This document shows positions 19,085 through 28,623 of a DNA stretch of 64,000 bases, in pieces. A program made the translations under genes and the position numbers. The number at the start of each line of letters is the position of its first letter. Position 1 is the first letter of the stretch. The stretch covers positions 13,697-77,696 of the forward strand of contig JAHBNG010000066.1 in the NCBI GenBank assembly GCA_019217005.1. Reading direction: 5' to 3'. Source of the DNA: Chloroflexi bacterium TSY. Lineage in GTDB: Bacteria; Chloroflexota; Anaerolineae; Caldilineales; Caldilineaceae. The notes below the pieces were generated by a model. It had not been told where the DNA came from, ran no database searches, and saw only the letters and a list, made by a program, of their open reading frames with translations.

Positions 19085-20572
19085 CTTTACTTTCTGGTAA
19101 AAGAAAAGAGATGAGATGAGAAATGTGACAAAAAGCGGTTAGCAGTTCATCCTAAAGGTAGAGAACCCAAAAAGGAGGAAGGAATGCTAACCGCGCCAGA
19201 AATAACTATAGCAGTACTGATGAATGTATTGCAAGTAACGCCGATGGGAACAAACGTAAATGTAATGCGTCTGATGTGGGCAATGCTGAATGGGTCGTTT
19301 CTGAAAAGTCGAGAAGCAATCCATAGCGCATTGAAAGAAAGCGGGTTTGAAGATGAGGAGCTCCGGCGAAGCTTTCGATATGGATCATGGGATATCACAA
19401 GTCTGCTGGGGTCGTGGCAAGAAGAAGTGGAAAGGGGAATGGGAGGCAAAAAAGTTAGAAGGGTACCGAGTGAAAAGCATAGATATCACAGGGTTCTGGC
19501 GACCGAAGCTGCAAGGGAAAGTGAACCGACTCTATAACTCAACGGTTCGTCGGGCATTGCCCGCGCTCATCTTTGGAGTGATGATAAGCTCGGGGGAGAT
19601 AGGCGGGAAGCGAGTGCCACTGCTCAAGGCAATCATGAGATGCACGGTTGGAACAAAGGAAAGTGAGTTTCGGAAAAAGCTGCTGACAGAGACGAAGAAA
19701 TCACTGGAGTCAGACGAAGTGGCGGTGGTCGATGCCGGGTTTACAATCAGAGAAATGCTAGAAAGCGGCATAGACCGATTTGTCCTGCGGGAAGCCATTA
19801 ACTGCACAGTGCGCCGCAATGAGTTCCCCAAACGCAAAGAAAAAGGCAGACCACCTGAATATGGTGATATTGTGCGTCCGCTCTCGCAGCTATAAGGGAA
19901 AGCGACTCGAGGCTACAACTCCGGACTCGTCTGGTCGCTTTCTCTATAGTGGTCGCCTGATTTGCTATCAAGCATGGCACAATCTCGTCCCCAGAACAAC
20001 CAAGGTGGATACAGCCAACCGTACCTACTCGATTTACGTCATTCAGGATCCGGCCTACAACACACCTTTGGTTTTGGCGACCGTTATGACTTTGCAGCCT
20101 GAAACCATTTATCTTGTCTACCTGGAACGCTGGCCTGTTGAACCTCCCCCCTTGGCTTCCAAGCAGATGATTGGCTTACATCGTCAATTTGTTCATGCCG
20201 ATGAGGCTTGTTTCCGCTTACCTGAACTGGGGCTGCTGGCTGGCAATCTTCTTTCCCATTTAGCCGCTTCTCTTCCTCCCATACCGACTGGCTACTGGGA
20301 TCGAGAGCCTCAATCCACTCCCGGCAGGCTGCGCCGTGTTCTCTCGAGTGCTCTTTTTCCAACTCCTGACCAACTCGACCCTGACTTTCGGAAAAAGGCC
20401 TCGGTTTCACACCATTTCCCTAAAGGCGTTCTCGCTCATCGCCGCCTCAATGCCGCTGCTTAAACTAGCCGAGCACTATTTTTACATTTTATCCCGTTTT
20501 TTCAGGGTGGATTCTTTTTTCCGCCCCTTTCGGTTTGCCCTTTGTCACTCAAGCCTTTACCAGAAAGTAAAG
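19085..20572 (+). mobile_element. Insertion sequence, copy 1 (family not recognised)
   Basis: A 1488-bp element with terminal inverted repeats close to CTTTACTTTCTGGTAAAG at 19085-19103 and 20554-20572. A second copy, inverted, lies at 57512-58993. It carries one decayed transposase gene. No clear target duplication is visible. The 40 bp after it (20573-20612) are GGTTATTGGTTGCTGG-type direct repeats. Confidence 0.85.
19184..20463 (+). pseudogene. Transposase of the 1.49-kb IS, frameshifted
   Basis: The product can be followed through three frames. MLTAPEITIAVLMNVLQVTP to about residue 65 is in the first. The middle (YRVKSIDITGFWRPKLQGKV, VAVVDAGFTIREMLESGIDR, which holds a likely catalytic Asp) is in the second. 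The last part (ICYQAWHNLVPRTTKVDTAN to HRRLNAAA) is in the third. GGAGG lies before the ATG. The stop after GDIVRPLSQL recurs identically in copy 2, so either both copies descend from a defective parent or this is a natural frame break. I do not recognise the family. Confidence 0.7.
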
Positions 20573-20612
20573 GTTATTGGTTGCTGGTTATTGGTTGTTG
20601 GTTGTTGATTTT

Positions 20613-21425
20613 TTATTCTTGTTCGATGTTGGGATAGTTACTGAGGGGGAAAATGTCAACGGTTGCAGATCGCTGTTGTGCCAGCATCCCTCCGTCTACG
20701 CAGACACGGTGTCCTGTGATATAGGCTGCGTCGTCAGACGCCAAGAAGAGGGCTGGGCCCACTAGATCTTCAGATTCCCCAATACGGCCAAGAGGGATGT
20801 TGGTGCCTCGGTGTGTGCGCGTTTCTTCGTCCATTCCCGATGTGTCGATCGAGCCAGGGACCAATGCATTGACGCGCACGCCATATGGCCCCAGATCGAG
20901 CGCCATGGCGCGGGTCAGTGCTTCGATTCCGCCTTTTGTGGCATCATACGCCGTGAATCCGCGGTGAGCCTTGGTTGCACCGCCCGACGAGAGGTTGATA
21001 ATCGCCCCACTTCGTTTGCGCGCCATGATGTGGGCGGCGCGGTGAGAACAGAGGAAAACGCCTGTCAGATTGACGTTGAGAATACGCTGCCACCATTCAT
21101 AATCTGCTTCGAGGAAATGGATCATTGGGCTGGTGAGACCGGCGTTATTGACAAGGATATCTAACGTGCCAAATTGAGCCATGATATGGTCAAACATGCC
21201 ATCGACATCTTCTTTTGATGAGACATCAGCTGCATAAAATTGAGCGGAGCCTCCTTGACTGATGATATAGTTTGCAATCGATGTGCCACCCTCTTGATTG
21301 ACATCATTTACGATGACGTGTGCACCTTCCGCCCCAAACCCTGTTGCGATCGCAGCGCCGATCCCACTTGCTGCGCCAGTGACAAGCACGATTTTTTCGA
21401 TGAAGCGTTTGTTTTGAGTGGTCAT
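20613..21425 (-). CDS. Short-chain dehydrogenase/reductase (SDR)
   Basis: A 270-residue classical SDR. It has the NAD(P)-binding TGAASGIG near residue 16, the NNAG motif after DILV, and the catalytic Tyr and Lys in AYDATKGG, with the Ser-rich NLSSGG strand before it. PGSIDTSGM and the C-terminal ITGHRVCVDGG are typical of FabG-like enzymes that oxidise or reduce a hydroxyl/keto group. Asp and Asn after the second strand (VIVNDVNQEGG) suggest NAD preference. It diverges from the acyl-CoA ligase gene and is separated from it by about 430 bp. An IS is inserted just behind its 3' end. Confidence 0.92.
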   Translation of the reverse strand: MTTQNKRFIEKIVLVTGAASGIGAAIATGFGAEGAHVIVNDVNQEGGTSIANYIISQGGSAQFYAADVSSKEDVDGMFDHIMAQFGTLDILVNNAGLTSPMIHFLEADYEWWQRILNVNLTGVFLCSHRAAHIMARKRSGAIINLSSGGATKAHRGFTAYDATKGGIEALTRAMALDLGPYGVRVNALVPGSIDTSGMDEETRTHRGTNIPLGRIGESEDLVGPALFLASDDAAYITGHRVCVDGGMLAQQRSATVDIFPLSNYPNIEQE

Positions 21426-21762
21426 GGTCTCCTCGTTATTGATTGATAGGCCGGATGTTTCAATGGATTGTATCTACCGGATCAAATTACTCCAAATACG
21501 GACTTCTATTACCGGTAGTTGAGCACTAAGGCCATTCCAGAAAATGAATGTTCACGAAGTGGGCGCTTCGCCCTCCACAGATGGACAGGATTCAAGAGAT
21601 TTTCAAAAGAGATTATCCAGTCAATCTCGTCAATCTGTGGAATGTGTAAAAAGTGGTTTCGCCTAAAACTTACTGCTGTTGACTACGCGGCTTGATTGTC
21701 GTCTCGATCCTCAGGTACAATGTGACTATGAATCTACACCGCTTAAAATATAATAGCCACAT

Positions 21763-21824
21763 CATTTAAACTTTGGACAATTGTCCCCGGACAGAAAACG
21801 ATGCTATAGTCCGAAGTTTAAGTG
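21763..21824. promoter_or_regulatory. Operator-like inverted repeats upstream of the acyl-CoA ligase
   Basis: CATTTAAACTTTGGAC (21763-21778) is an imperfect inverse of GTCCGAAGTTTAAGTG (21809-21824). The left arm overlaps a perfect 12-bp palindrome, GGACAATTGTCC (21775-21786). The pair ends 27 bp before the ATG at 21852, so a repressor bound here could block transcription or initiation. The regulator is unknown. The rest of 21426-21762 shows no gene. Confidence 0.5.
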
Positions 21825-21851
21825 GTGTCTCTATAAGGCACTTGCTCATAT

Positions 21852-23474
21852 ATGAATATTTACACCACAGGTTTGGACAAAACACCAGCAAACTACGTCC
21901 CGCTCTCACCATTGACCTTTTTGGAACGTGCAGCTTATGTCTATCCAGAACATCCTTCCATCATTCATGGCGAAGAACGCTTCACTTGGTCACAAACATA
22001 TGCTCGTTGCCGCCAACTAGCATCGGCACTCACCAAGCGCGGCATTGGTCTTGGTCATACTGTCTCGATTATGGGATTTAATACGCATCAGATGTACGAA
22101 GCCCATTTTGGCGTTCCTATGACGGGTGCTGTGTTGCACTCGATCAACACGCGATTGGATGCGACAACGATTGCCTTCATGCTACAACATGCTGAGACAA
22201 AGTTGCTGTTGGCTGATCGTGAAGCTTCACCTGTCATTAAAGATGCTTTGGCACAGCTTGATGAGCCACCTACCGTGATCGATATCGATGATGCCTTGGC
22301 CAAGGGAGGGCAACTTCTTGGTGAAACAAACTATGAAGAGTTGTTGAACAAGGGAGATAGTGACTTTGCGTGGCAACTTCCCAATGATGAATGGCAAGCG
22401 ATTTCGTTGAACTATACATCAGGCACCACAGGCAACCCCAAAGGTGTTGTCTATCACCATCGGGGGGCTTATCTTAACGCTGTCAGCAATGTGCTGGCTT
22501 GGGATCTGGCAAAGCATCCGATCTATCTATGGACACTGCCCATGTTTCACTGCAACGGTTGGTGCTTTCCTTGGCCTCTGGCTGCCGTCGTTGGGACGAG
22601 CGTCTGTCTGCGCACAGTTGATCCAGAGCAGATCTACCGTCTCATTGCGCAAGAAGGTGTTACTCATTACTGCGGTGCGCCAATCGTTCACAATATGCTC
22701 GTCAATGCCCCAGCCGAGACCCGCTCCCAAAAGCAGCATCCAGTCAAAGGGATGGTGGCTGCGGCTCCACCACCGGCGGCCGTTTTGCAAGAGATGGCGG
22801 AAAATGACTTTCAGATTACCCACGTCTATGGTCTAACCGAAACCTATGGACCGGCCGTGCTGTGTGAGCGCCACCGTGAGTGGGATGCGCTTTCGATCGA
22901 TGAACAGGCAACGCTCGCAGCGCGGCAGGGGGTGCGCTATCATATGCTGGAAGCGCTCACTGTCGCGAATCCTCAGACATTGGAGCCGGTGCCCGCAGAT
23001 GGGGAGACCATTGGAGAGGTTTTGTTCCGCGGCAACAACGTGATGATGGGCTACTTGAAGAATCAAGAGGCAACAGACGCCGCATTTGAAGGCGGTTGGT
23101 TTCGCAGCGGAGATTTGGGCGTGATGCACCCAGACGGCTATATTGAACTGAAGGACCGTTCGAAGGATATCATCATCTCTGGGGGCGAAAATATCTCAAC
23201 CATTGAGATTGAAAACGTCCTTTTTCGCCATCCGGCGGTGCAAGACGCGGCAGTTGTGGCCAAGCCAGATGAAAAGTGGGGCGAGACACCTTGTGCATTC
23301 ATTACCCTCAAGCCTGAAGCCGAAAACGTTACGGCCGCTGAGATCATCGAGTTCTGTCGAAAGAATATGGCACATTATAAGGCACCAAGGCATGTCGTCT
23401 TTGGTGAGTTACCCAAGACCTCGACGGGCAAAACGCAAAAGTTTATCTTACGTGAGTATGCCAAAGAAGTATGA
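21852..23474 (+). CDS. Acyl-CoA synthetase (AMP-forming)
   Basis: A 540-residue ANL-superfamily ligase that activates a carboxylic acid to its CoA thioester via an acyl-AMP. Motifs in order: YTSGTTGNPKGV (P-loop), HVYGLTETYGP (adenine site), GEVLFRGNNVMMGY, WFRSGDLG (ribose Asp), DRSKDIIISGGENIS (hinge) and the catalytic Lys in LPKTSTGKTQKF. The overall pattern resembles medium-chain or methylmercaptopropionate-type ligases, but the substrate cannot be fixed. The N-terminus MNIYTTGLDKTPANYVPLSP is typical, supporting this start. Confidence 0.92.
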   Translation: MNIYTTGLDKTPANYVPLSPLTFLERAAYVYPEHPSIIHGEERFTWSQTYARCRQLASALTKRGIGLGHTVSIMGFNTHQMYEAHFGVPMTGAVLHSINTRLDATTIAFMLQHAETKLLLADREASPVIKDALAQLDEPPTVIDIDDALAKGGQLLGETNYEELLNKGDSDFAWQLPNDEWQAISLNYTSGTTGNPKGVVYHHRGAYLNAVSNVLAWDLAKHPIYLWTLPMFHCNGWCFPWPLAAVVGTSVCLRTVDPEQIYRLIAQEGVTHYCGAPIVHNMLVNAPAETRSQKQHPVKGMVAAAPPPAAVLQEMAENDFQITHVYGLTETYGPAVLCERHREWDALSIDEQATLAARQGVRYHMLEALTVANPQTLEPVPADGETIGEVLFRGNNVMMGYLKNQEATDAAFEGGWFRSGDLGVMHPDGYIELKDRSKDIIISGGENISTIEIENVLFRHPAVQDAAVVAKPDEKWGETPCAFITLKPEAENVTAAEIIEFCRKNMAHYKAPRHVVFGELPKTSTGKTQKFILREYAKEV

Positions 23475-23789
23475 ACCTCCTCTGCATTCGGGATCGGTTC
23501 GCCCCATTCTAGAACAAACAGTTTGTAGATAGTCGTAGAACTTTACCTCAGTTTAGTCATTGAAATCTCACTCGGGTAGGCTGGGAAGTAGAAAAAGGAG
23601 CCATCAACTCTCCTGGCTAGTAGCCGAAGTGGAACGACCAGATGCATCCACATCAATGTAGACAATTCACTGGGAGCAACAGACTGAGCAACCAGTCATT
23701 TAGAACCGGTGGCCTGGCATGTCGACTACAACAAGAGTCAGAATGGAAAGCCACGTTACCAGGATGTCTTCTGGAATAGTATGAAACAG
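23475..23789. other. Intergenic region between convergent genes
   Basis: About 315 bp between the acyl-CoA ligase (plus) and the end of the nine-gene minus-strand cluster. An open frame on the plus strand overlaps the next gene and is not convincing. I see no clear terminator hairpin. Confidence 0.4.
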
Positions 23790-24059
23790 TTATTGCCCCC
23801 ACAGCACTTGCTCGACCTCGCCGCTGCTTGCCGATACATCAACGACGAGGTCACCACCGCGCGTATTAATATAATCTCTAGGGCCATAGTTAATGCGCCA
23901 GTACATAATGTCATCTTGCAAGCGTTGCGTAATGGTGAGTAGACTTTCAGCTACATCAACCCCCATTTCACTTGCGCATTTATTTGCTGTTGCAAGGACA
24001 TTTGCTATAGTAACAGCAATATCATCTTGGTAAACCTCTGCCGCGAGCGTTGCAGCCAT
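23790..24059 (-). CDS. Small helical protein of unknown function, last gene of the cluster
   Basis: An 89-residue, mostly alpha-helical protein (AATLAAEVYQDDIAVTIANV, then LLTITQRLQDDIMYWRINYG). The start ATG lies two bases after the stop of the JAB gene, with GAGGAG upstream inside that gene, so translation is probably coupled. No family was recognised. A ubiquitin-like fold was considered because of the JAB neighbour, but the helical composition and lack of a Gly-Gly end argue against it. Confidence 0.6.
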   Translation of the reverse strand: MAATLAAEVYQDDIAVTIANVLATANKCASEMGVDVAESLLTITQRLQDDIMYWRINYGPRDYINTRGGDLVVDVSASSGEVEQVLWGQ

Positions 24060-24061
24060 AG

Positions 24062-24662
24062 TTAACTCTCCTCAAATAACTTGTGTCTACTCCCCATTTC
24101 AAGTACTTCACCATCTGGTTGAATCAGATAAATTGCATCGTTGGCGGGGTGGTTCATTTTAGCTGGATAGATAGGTTTACACTTTTAGAAACAGAAAGAA
24201 CGTTTATATTCTCTGATTTCGCCGGTTCTCAGAGAGAAAACGGTCTCATATAGATTTTTGTCTATATATCAAAAGTGTAAACCTAATTTTGAACCACCCC
24301 TCGTTGGCAATCACAAATTCGCCAACGTACAAGTCACCCTTGAGATTCGGATCGTCTCGCACCGCTCGCCTGTCAGTGGCACTCGGTTCCTGCAGAAAAT
24401 TATTGCCTGTGTTCGGATGAGTATGGAACGATGCCAGAATATCGTTTTCATCAATACGACAATTTTGATGCAGAGGCACGGAAATCTGATTTTGTACACC
24501 AACAGGCCATCGTTGAACGAAAATTTCGTTACCTGGGCTTTGTAGAATAAATCCGCCTTCTTCGTGACCACCTGTAATACTGGGTGCAGAATCATGCCAA
24601 GCCAACTTTAACGCAGCTTTGACAATATCATTTTGCAGTAGTCCGCTGGGGATAATCTGCAT
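24062..24662 (-). pseudogene. JAB/MPN-type metalloprotease-like protein interrupted by MITE-1
   Basis: Without the 155-bp MITE (24146-24300) and one 8-bp duplication TCGTTGGC the gene is 438 bp, exactly 146 codons. The restored protein has a JAMM-like zinc signature: Glu35 region (GGHEEGGFIL), His80 and His82 (FHTHPNTG), Ser94 and Asp97 (EPSATD). It continues YVGEFVIANDAIYLIQPDGE to LFEES. JAB proteins are usually isopeptidases or processing proteases; some bacterial relatives have other targets. As it stands, translation runs into the MITE after VIANE and ends about 16 codons later, probably disturbing the core. The zinc motif is before the insertion. Confidence 0.85.
24146..24300. mobile_element. 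MITE-1 copy C (155 bp), TSD TCGTTGGC
   Basis: Flanked by TCGTTGGC at 24138-24145 and 24301-24308. It is identical to copy A in the sulfatase gene, including orientation. Confidence 0.95.
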
Positions 24663-24732
24663 AGCTTGATCAGTTAGTGTGGGTTTCTCCGTGGTTTAAT
24701 CCATCAAACAGTCCGGTTAACTAGAGGGCAAA

Positions 24733-25207
24733 TCATGCTTCATCTAAAAACTGGGAGGCAGCCTCAGCCAGCTTGCGGAAGTTTTTCGGTATAAGCGACG
24801 TTGCAAAAGATTCAACCCCCTTTAGCAGAGCATCACCCATGAACGCAGAAGCACCGCTTATCTTGCGAGGGCTAAGGTCAAGTTCACCCTCAAATGTAAT
24901 ACGGGTACCTCGCCCACCCATAGCCGGCTGGTAAATGGTACGTCCAGAGCAAGTGGTTAGTTCAGGCAGGAATTTCGGTTCAATAGACCATTGACACTCG
25001 TAATTTTTTGTTCTCCACAAAGCCCTATCAGTCCAGGCCATCATCTCTGGGATGGACATCGCCTTCACTCTCTTCAGTTCGCTCGACAACCGCGATCTCC
25101 TTTACATCATCAAGTAGGGGGACTAGCTCTTGTAACCGATCACGGAGCGTTAGCCAGACCAACTCAAGAGGATGTTTGACAATCATCACGCTTTTGAAAG
25201 GTTTCAC
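24733..25207 (-). pseudogene. SRPBCC (START-like) lipid-binding family protein, frameshifted
   Basis: The N-terminal 46 residues start at a GTG (25205-25207) eight bases after GGAGG: VKPFKSVMIVKHPLELVWLT, then LVPLLDDVKEIAVVERTEES. That frame hits a stop near 25050. The second frame carries the rest: PEMMAWTDRALWRTKNYECQ, TTCSGRTIYQPAMGGRGTRI, FEGELDLSPRKI and SLIPKNFRKLAEAASQF. The break removes roughly 25 residues of the central sheet, so a deletion rather than a single-base error is likely. SRPBCC proteins bind hydrophobic ligands in a helix-grip cavity. The DUF362 protein of the same cluster seems to have a related C-terminal domain. Confidence 0.75.
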
Positions 25208-25234
25208 ATATCCTCCACATATATCCTAAAGGCA

Positions 25235-26284
25235 TCACAGAGCCGCTGTTTTTCGCGCCACATAAACTTCTCGCGACAACGTCAATGTGGACCTTAGCTG
25301 GCGAGATACATGAGGGCTGGCAGCCAACCAGGAGACAGCTTGAGCCAAAGCCTGACGCGCTGGTCTCGGTTTGTAGCCAAGGTTAGCGGCTTTGTTGTGC
25401 TGATACCAGTAGTAGCGACCGACCATTTTGGCCTGGGTGCGCGTTGTTAGAGGCGGCTGCCGGATGATGGCTGCCATCAACTCGGCTGCCGTTGCCGCTA
25501 GATAAGAGACTGTATGGTTGGCATAGAGATTCGGCCCCTGCACACCGCACAATTCTGAAATGAGTCCGTGTATAGCCGACCATTCCAAATTTTCAGAACC
25601 GAGAATATAGTGCTGCCCCGCTTGTCCTCTTTCTGCTGCCAGCCTATGACCACGGGCAACATCAGTCACCGAGACGATATTGCAACCACCGGGAAAGGTC
25701 ATTTTGAAAGGATCAGTCAGATAGGCGATGATGATGCCGTTACTCGGTCCTAGGCGAACATCATAAGGGCCAACTACAATCGTGGGGCAGACCGCGACGA
25801 CCTCAAGCCCCAGCGTATCAGAATAGGTGAAGGCAACAGAATCTTGAGCTGTTTTAGCAAGGATATAGGGCGGAGGGTCTGGTTCGTCCAGAGTAAAGGT
25901 TTCATCGCGTACGACCGGGCGGTCAGCCGAACCAAAGATAACTGAAGATGAGGTCAAAACCACACGGCGGCCCCCTGCCCGTGTGGTGGCCGTAAGTACA
26001 TTTTTTGTTCCATCAACAGCGATATGATCCAATTCTGCGGCTGCATATCCTCCATACGCAAAGACGGCAGCCGTGTGAAAAACCACTTCGCAGCCTTCAG
26101 CAGCCGCGGCAAGTGATTCCGGCACCAGCAGATCGCCAGTAACCAGCTCAACCTCTAGACCCGCCAGGCCGCTGACATTGCTAGTTGCACGGACCATGGC
26201 CCTAACCTGATATCCAGCGGTCAGAAGTTCACGAACCAGATTCGAGCCGATTAGGCCATTGGCACCCGTAACTAGCGCTTTCAT
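25235..26284 (-). CDS. NAD-dependent epimerase/dehydratase-like reductase
   Basis: A 349-residue extended-SDR protein. It has the Rossmann motif VTGANGLIGSNLVRELL at the N-terminus, VVFHTAAVFAYGG, and the catalytic Tyr/Lys in PYILAKTAQD with the TSSSVIFG serine strand. The pattern is closest to dihydroflavonol reductase, 3-beta-hydroxysteroid dehydrogenase and hopanoid-associated epimerase types, enzymes that act on sugars or on polycyclic hydrophobic alcohols. Its start overlaps the stop of the DUF362 gene (ATGA at 26281-26284), so the two are coupled. The C-terminal 80 residues (YYWYQHNKAANLGYKPRPAR) are usual for the family. Confidence 0.88.
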   Translation of the reverse strand: MKALVTGANGLIGSNLVRELLTAGYQVRAMVRATSNVSGLAGLEVELVTGDLLVPESLAAAAEGCEVVFHTAAVFAYGGYAAAELDHIAVDGTKNVLTATTRAGGRRVVLTSSSVIFGSADRPVVRDETFTLDEPDPPPYILAKTAQDSVAFTYSDTLGLEVVAVCPTIVVGPYDVRLGPSNGIIIAYLTDPFKMTFPGGCNIVSVTDVARGHRLAAERGQAGQHYILGSENLEWSAIHGLISELCGVQGPNLYANHTVSYLAATAAELMAAIIRQPPLTTRTQAKMVGRYYWYQHNKAANLGYKPRPARQALAQAVSWLAASPHVSRQLRSTLTLSREVYVARKTAAL

Positions 26285-28623
26285 GTCCCCGCCTCTGATT
26301 TCGGTTCGGGCGGTCTATCTGCCTGGCTGTGATCTGCATTGCGGAGCATTGCACCGTCGGCGGCCAAACTACTCGCGTCTTTGTCCATGGCAACCACTAA
26401 GTCAGTCCAGAAGTGGCTCGCGTCATTGGTCATTTGGGTCAAGGTCTTTTCTATGCTAGATGCCTGCCTGTCAAAGTTGCTTGCGTCCCGCCCAGCACTA
26501 TTGGAGGTATTCGCATTCCCCTTGAAATGGACAAAGCCATCTGCGTCAACTTCCCCACCTGAGCCTCTGGATTTACTTGACTGGGACAGCGTACTGGTCA
26601 ACTCTCCTGGCCAGATCTGTTTGAATAGCTCAGACACTTTCTCAATTACTTTTCCCACCTGCGCAGTTGGCGGCGGCTCGGCAGCTTCGAAGCCTTGTTC
26701 ACCCTGCTGTGGATGCCACGGGCGGCCAATGCGAATCTGACGACCTTCGACCTTGGCTTCAAAATTAGCCATCGTTTGTTTGAAGAAGGTCGTGTAGGCA
26801 TGGGCAACCAAAAAATCTTTAAGTGGAGGATAGAGATCCAGATTGATCATTTGCCAGAAAGGCGGCAAATTGAAGAGCTGGCGACCGAAAATGGTCACCT
26901 GGGTTTCGTCCTCTTCCCCTTCTACATCAATGCGGCTGAAAGTGACGATGCCATCATCGTAAACTGCTGAGTCGTTTTCGCTATTTACCGTTTTCCAAAA
27001 GATTTGATGCGCATCTTGCTCGTAAATGATGTATTCTAATTTTGTCACATCGATGACCTGGCCCTCATAGAGAACCAGATAGTTGGGCTGAGGCAGATAG
27101 AGGTTGCGCTCGACTTGATGGGTCACTCTGCTCTGGCCATCATGGGCAACGGGTACAGCTACCCCACCGATATAATCGTTCATAAACTGAATAGACTTAC
27201 TGATGTCTACCTGCCCCACAAAATCATCATAAGGAACCGGAACCTGGCGCGAAAACTCAAAGATGACCGACTCTTCCAGATAACGCCAACGCATCCCATT
27301 GGCATCGGATGGCAATTGATGAACTAACTCTGCCAACGGCGAGAGATAATCGATGATGGCTTCATAATCGGCCAACGGATATTCAACTGGGTCAAGGTTT
27401 AGAGGCGCTTCTTTCCAGCGCAAACGGTCTTTATCATATAACGTCTGGTATGCCTCCAGATTCTTCAGAAGCCCTCCCAGGACGTAGTTCAGGCCTACGA
27501 ATCCCCATAAGGCCAGCGGATTCTCATCAATATTGGCAAAATATTTGCTGGCAAATCGGTTCGCTTGTTCATTGATCAACTCTTTGAAGGGGAATAAAAC
27601 GTGGTTGACTACCTGTAGCCAGGGAATGAGTAAGCGGCGAACATCAGGATGTTGATTGCGCCGCCGTACCGAATCAGCCAGAAGCGGTGAGACGTTGCGC
27701 CATCCATGATAGGCGGCGACACTCCCTTCGATTTTGTGGTTTGGCGGCAGCCCCAGCCGACGCAAAGCAGGTGTATTGATGGTTGAGCTGAACGGGTCTA
27801 GCCCCATCTTGAGAGCACCGACCCAATCGGCCAGCAGCAAGTTGTCGCTGGCAATCACCGTATTGGTTACAAGGGGACGGGCAATGCGGACACCACCACT
27901 ACCGTGGTTGCTAATAGTTGCATCAATGAGGCTGAAGTGAACAGGCGTCTGTTGTAACAGTTCCAGACATGCATCCCCCGGATTGAAGCGGTGACGATAG
28001 TGATACTCTTTGTCACGCAAGGGCAGAACGCCCAGCAAGTTCGCTAAGCCCAGGGCGTAAAAGTCTTCTTCGTCGGTTTTGTTTTTTGCGAAGCTGATGC
28101 GGTAGTGGGCGTCCAGCCAAGGCTGAGCCAGACCGCTGCCGTGCAAAACGGTCCCCGGCGGAAAAGGGGCCTCGACAACCTGTTCGCTCAGATCGACAAC
28201 ATCATAATCGTTGCCTTGCTCCGTCACGTAGCGGTAGCCGACCATATCGGCCAGAATGACTACCTCCCGATTTTCCAGCCATAGATCAAAGCTATTTCGC
28301 CCCTCAGCAACAATCACTTGCGCGTAGCCGCGCTTGTGGAGTAAGTCGATCAGATGCTCAACCAGCCGCGGATCGGTTCCCGTGGGTACTCCTTCGTCGA
28401 AGAAGATCATATCAGGCTTAATCAGAATCAGGAATTCTGCTGGGCCCAAACCCGTCAATTGCCGCGTCCGCTCTAGATGTAGCCAGAAGTCGCTCTGTTC
28501 GAGGGCTGCTTCTAAGAGACCAAATTTGTCAGCCTCGGGCTGTTTGACAATAACAGCTTTGCTCTGAAGCGGGCTCGGACTCTGGCTTTGGCTCTGATTT
28601 AGCTCTAGAGCATCAGTCGGCAT
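26281..28623 (-). CDS. DUF362 protein with SRPBCC-like C-terminal domain
   Basis: A 780-residue protein. Residues about 60-350 match DUF362 (FLILIKPDMIFFDEGVPTGT, VIVAEGRNSFDLWLENREVV, FSLIDATISNHGSGG, LLLADWVGALKMGLDP), an uncharacterised domain often linked to iron-sulfur or lipid enzymes. No Cys cluster is evident here. Residues about 440-650 (SVIFEFSRQVPVPYDDFVGQ, WQMINLDLYPPLKDFLV) look like an SRPBCC lipid-binding fold. The tail is low-complexity and helical. I chose the ATG at 28621-28623: it overlaps the upstream gene by 11 bp, and family homology begins shortly after. It is the largest gene of the cluster. Confidence 0.75.
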   Translation of the reverse strand: MPTDALELNQSQSQSPSPLQSKAVIVKQPEADKFGLLEAALEQSDFWLHLERTRQLTGLGPAEFLILIKPDMIFFDEGVPTGTDPRLVEHLIDLLHKRGYAQVIVAEGRNSFDLWLENREVVILADMVGYRYVTEQGNDYDVVDLSEQVVEAPFPPGTVLHGSGLAQPWLDAHYRISFAKNKTDEEDFYALGLANLLGVLPLRDKEYHYRHRFNPGDACLELLQQTPVHFSLIDATISNHGSGGVRIARPLVTNTVIASDNLLLADWVGALKMGLDPFSSTINTPALRRLGLPPNHKIEGSVAAYHGWRNVSPLLADSVRRRNQHPDVRRLLIPWLQVVNHVLFPFKELINEQANRFASKYFANIDENPLALWGFVGLNYVLGGLLKNLEAYQTLYDKDRLRWKEAPLNLDPVEYPLADYEAIIDYLSPLAELVHQLPSDANGMRWRYLEESVIFEFSRQVPVPYDDFVGQVDISKSIQFMNDYIGGVAVPVAHDGQSRVTHQVERNLYLPQPNYLVLYEGQVIDVTKLEYIIYEQDAHQIFWKTVNSENDSAVYDDGIVTFSRIDVEGEEDETQVTIFGRQLFNLPPFWQMINLDLYPPLKDFLVAHAYTTFFKQTMANFEAKVEGRQIRIGRPWHPQQGEQGFEAAEPPPTAQVGKVIEKVSELFKQIWPGELTSTLSQSSKSRGSGGEVDADGFVHFKGNANTSNSAGRDASNFDRQASSIEKTLTQMTNDASHFWTDLVVAMDKDASSLAADGAMLRNADHSQADRPPEPKSEAGT

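Noticed and set aside
23709..23942. A 77-codon plus-strand open frame
   Set aside because: It overlaps the 89-residue minus-strand gene, whose coupling to the JAB gene makes it the better choice.
23790..24059. A ubiquitin-like modifier next to the JAB gene
   Set aside because: The 89-residue protein is helical and lacks a Gly-Gly end, and no E1 or E2 gene is nearby.
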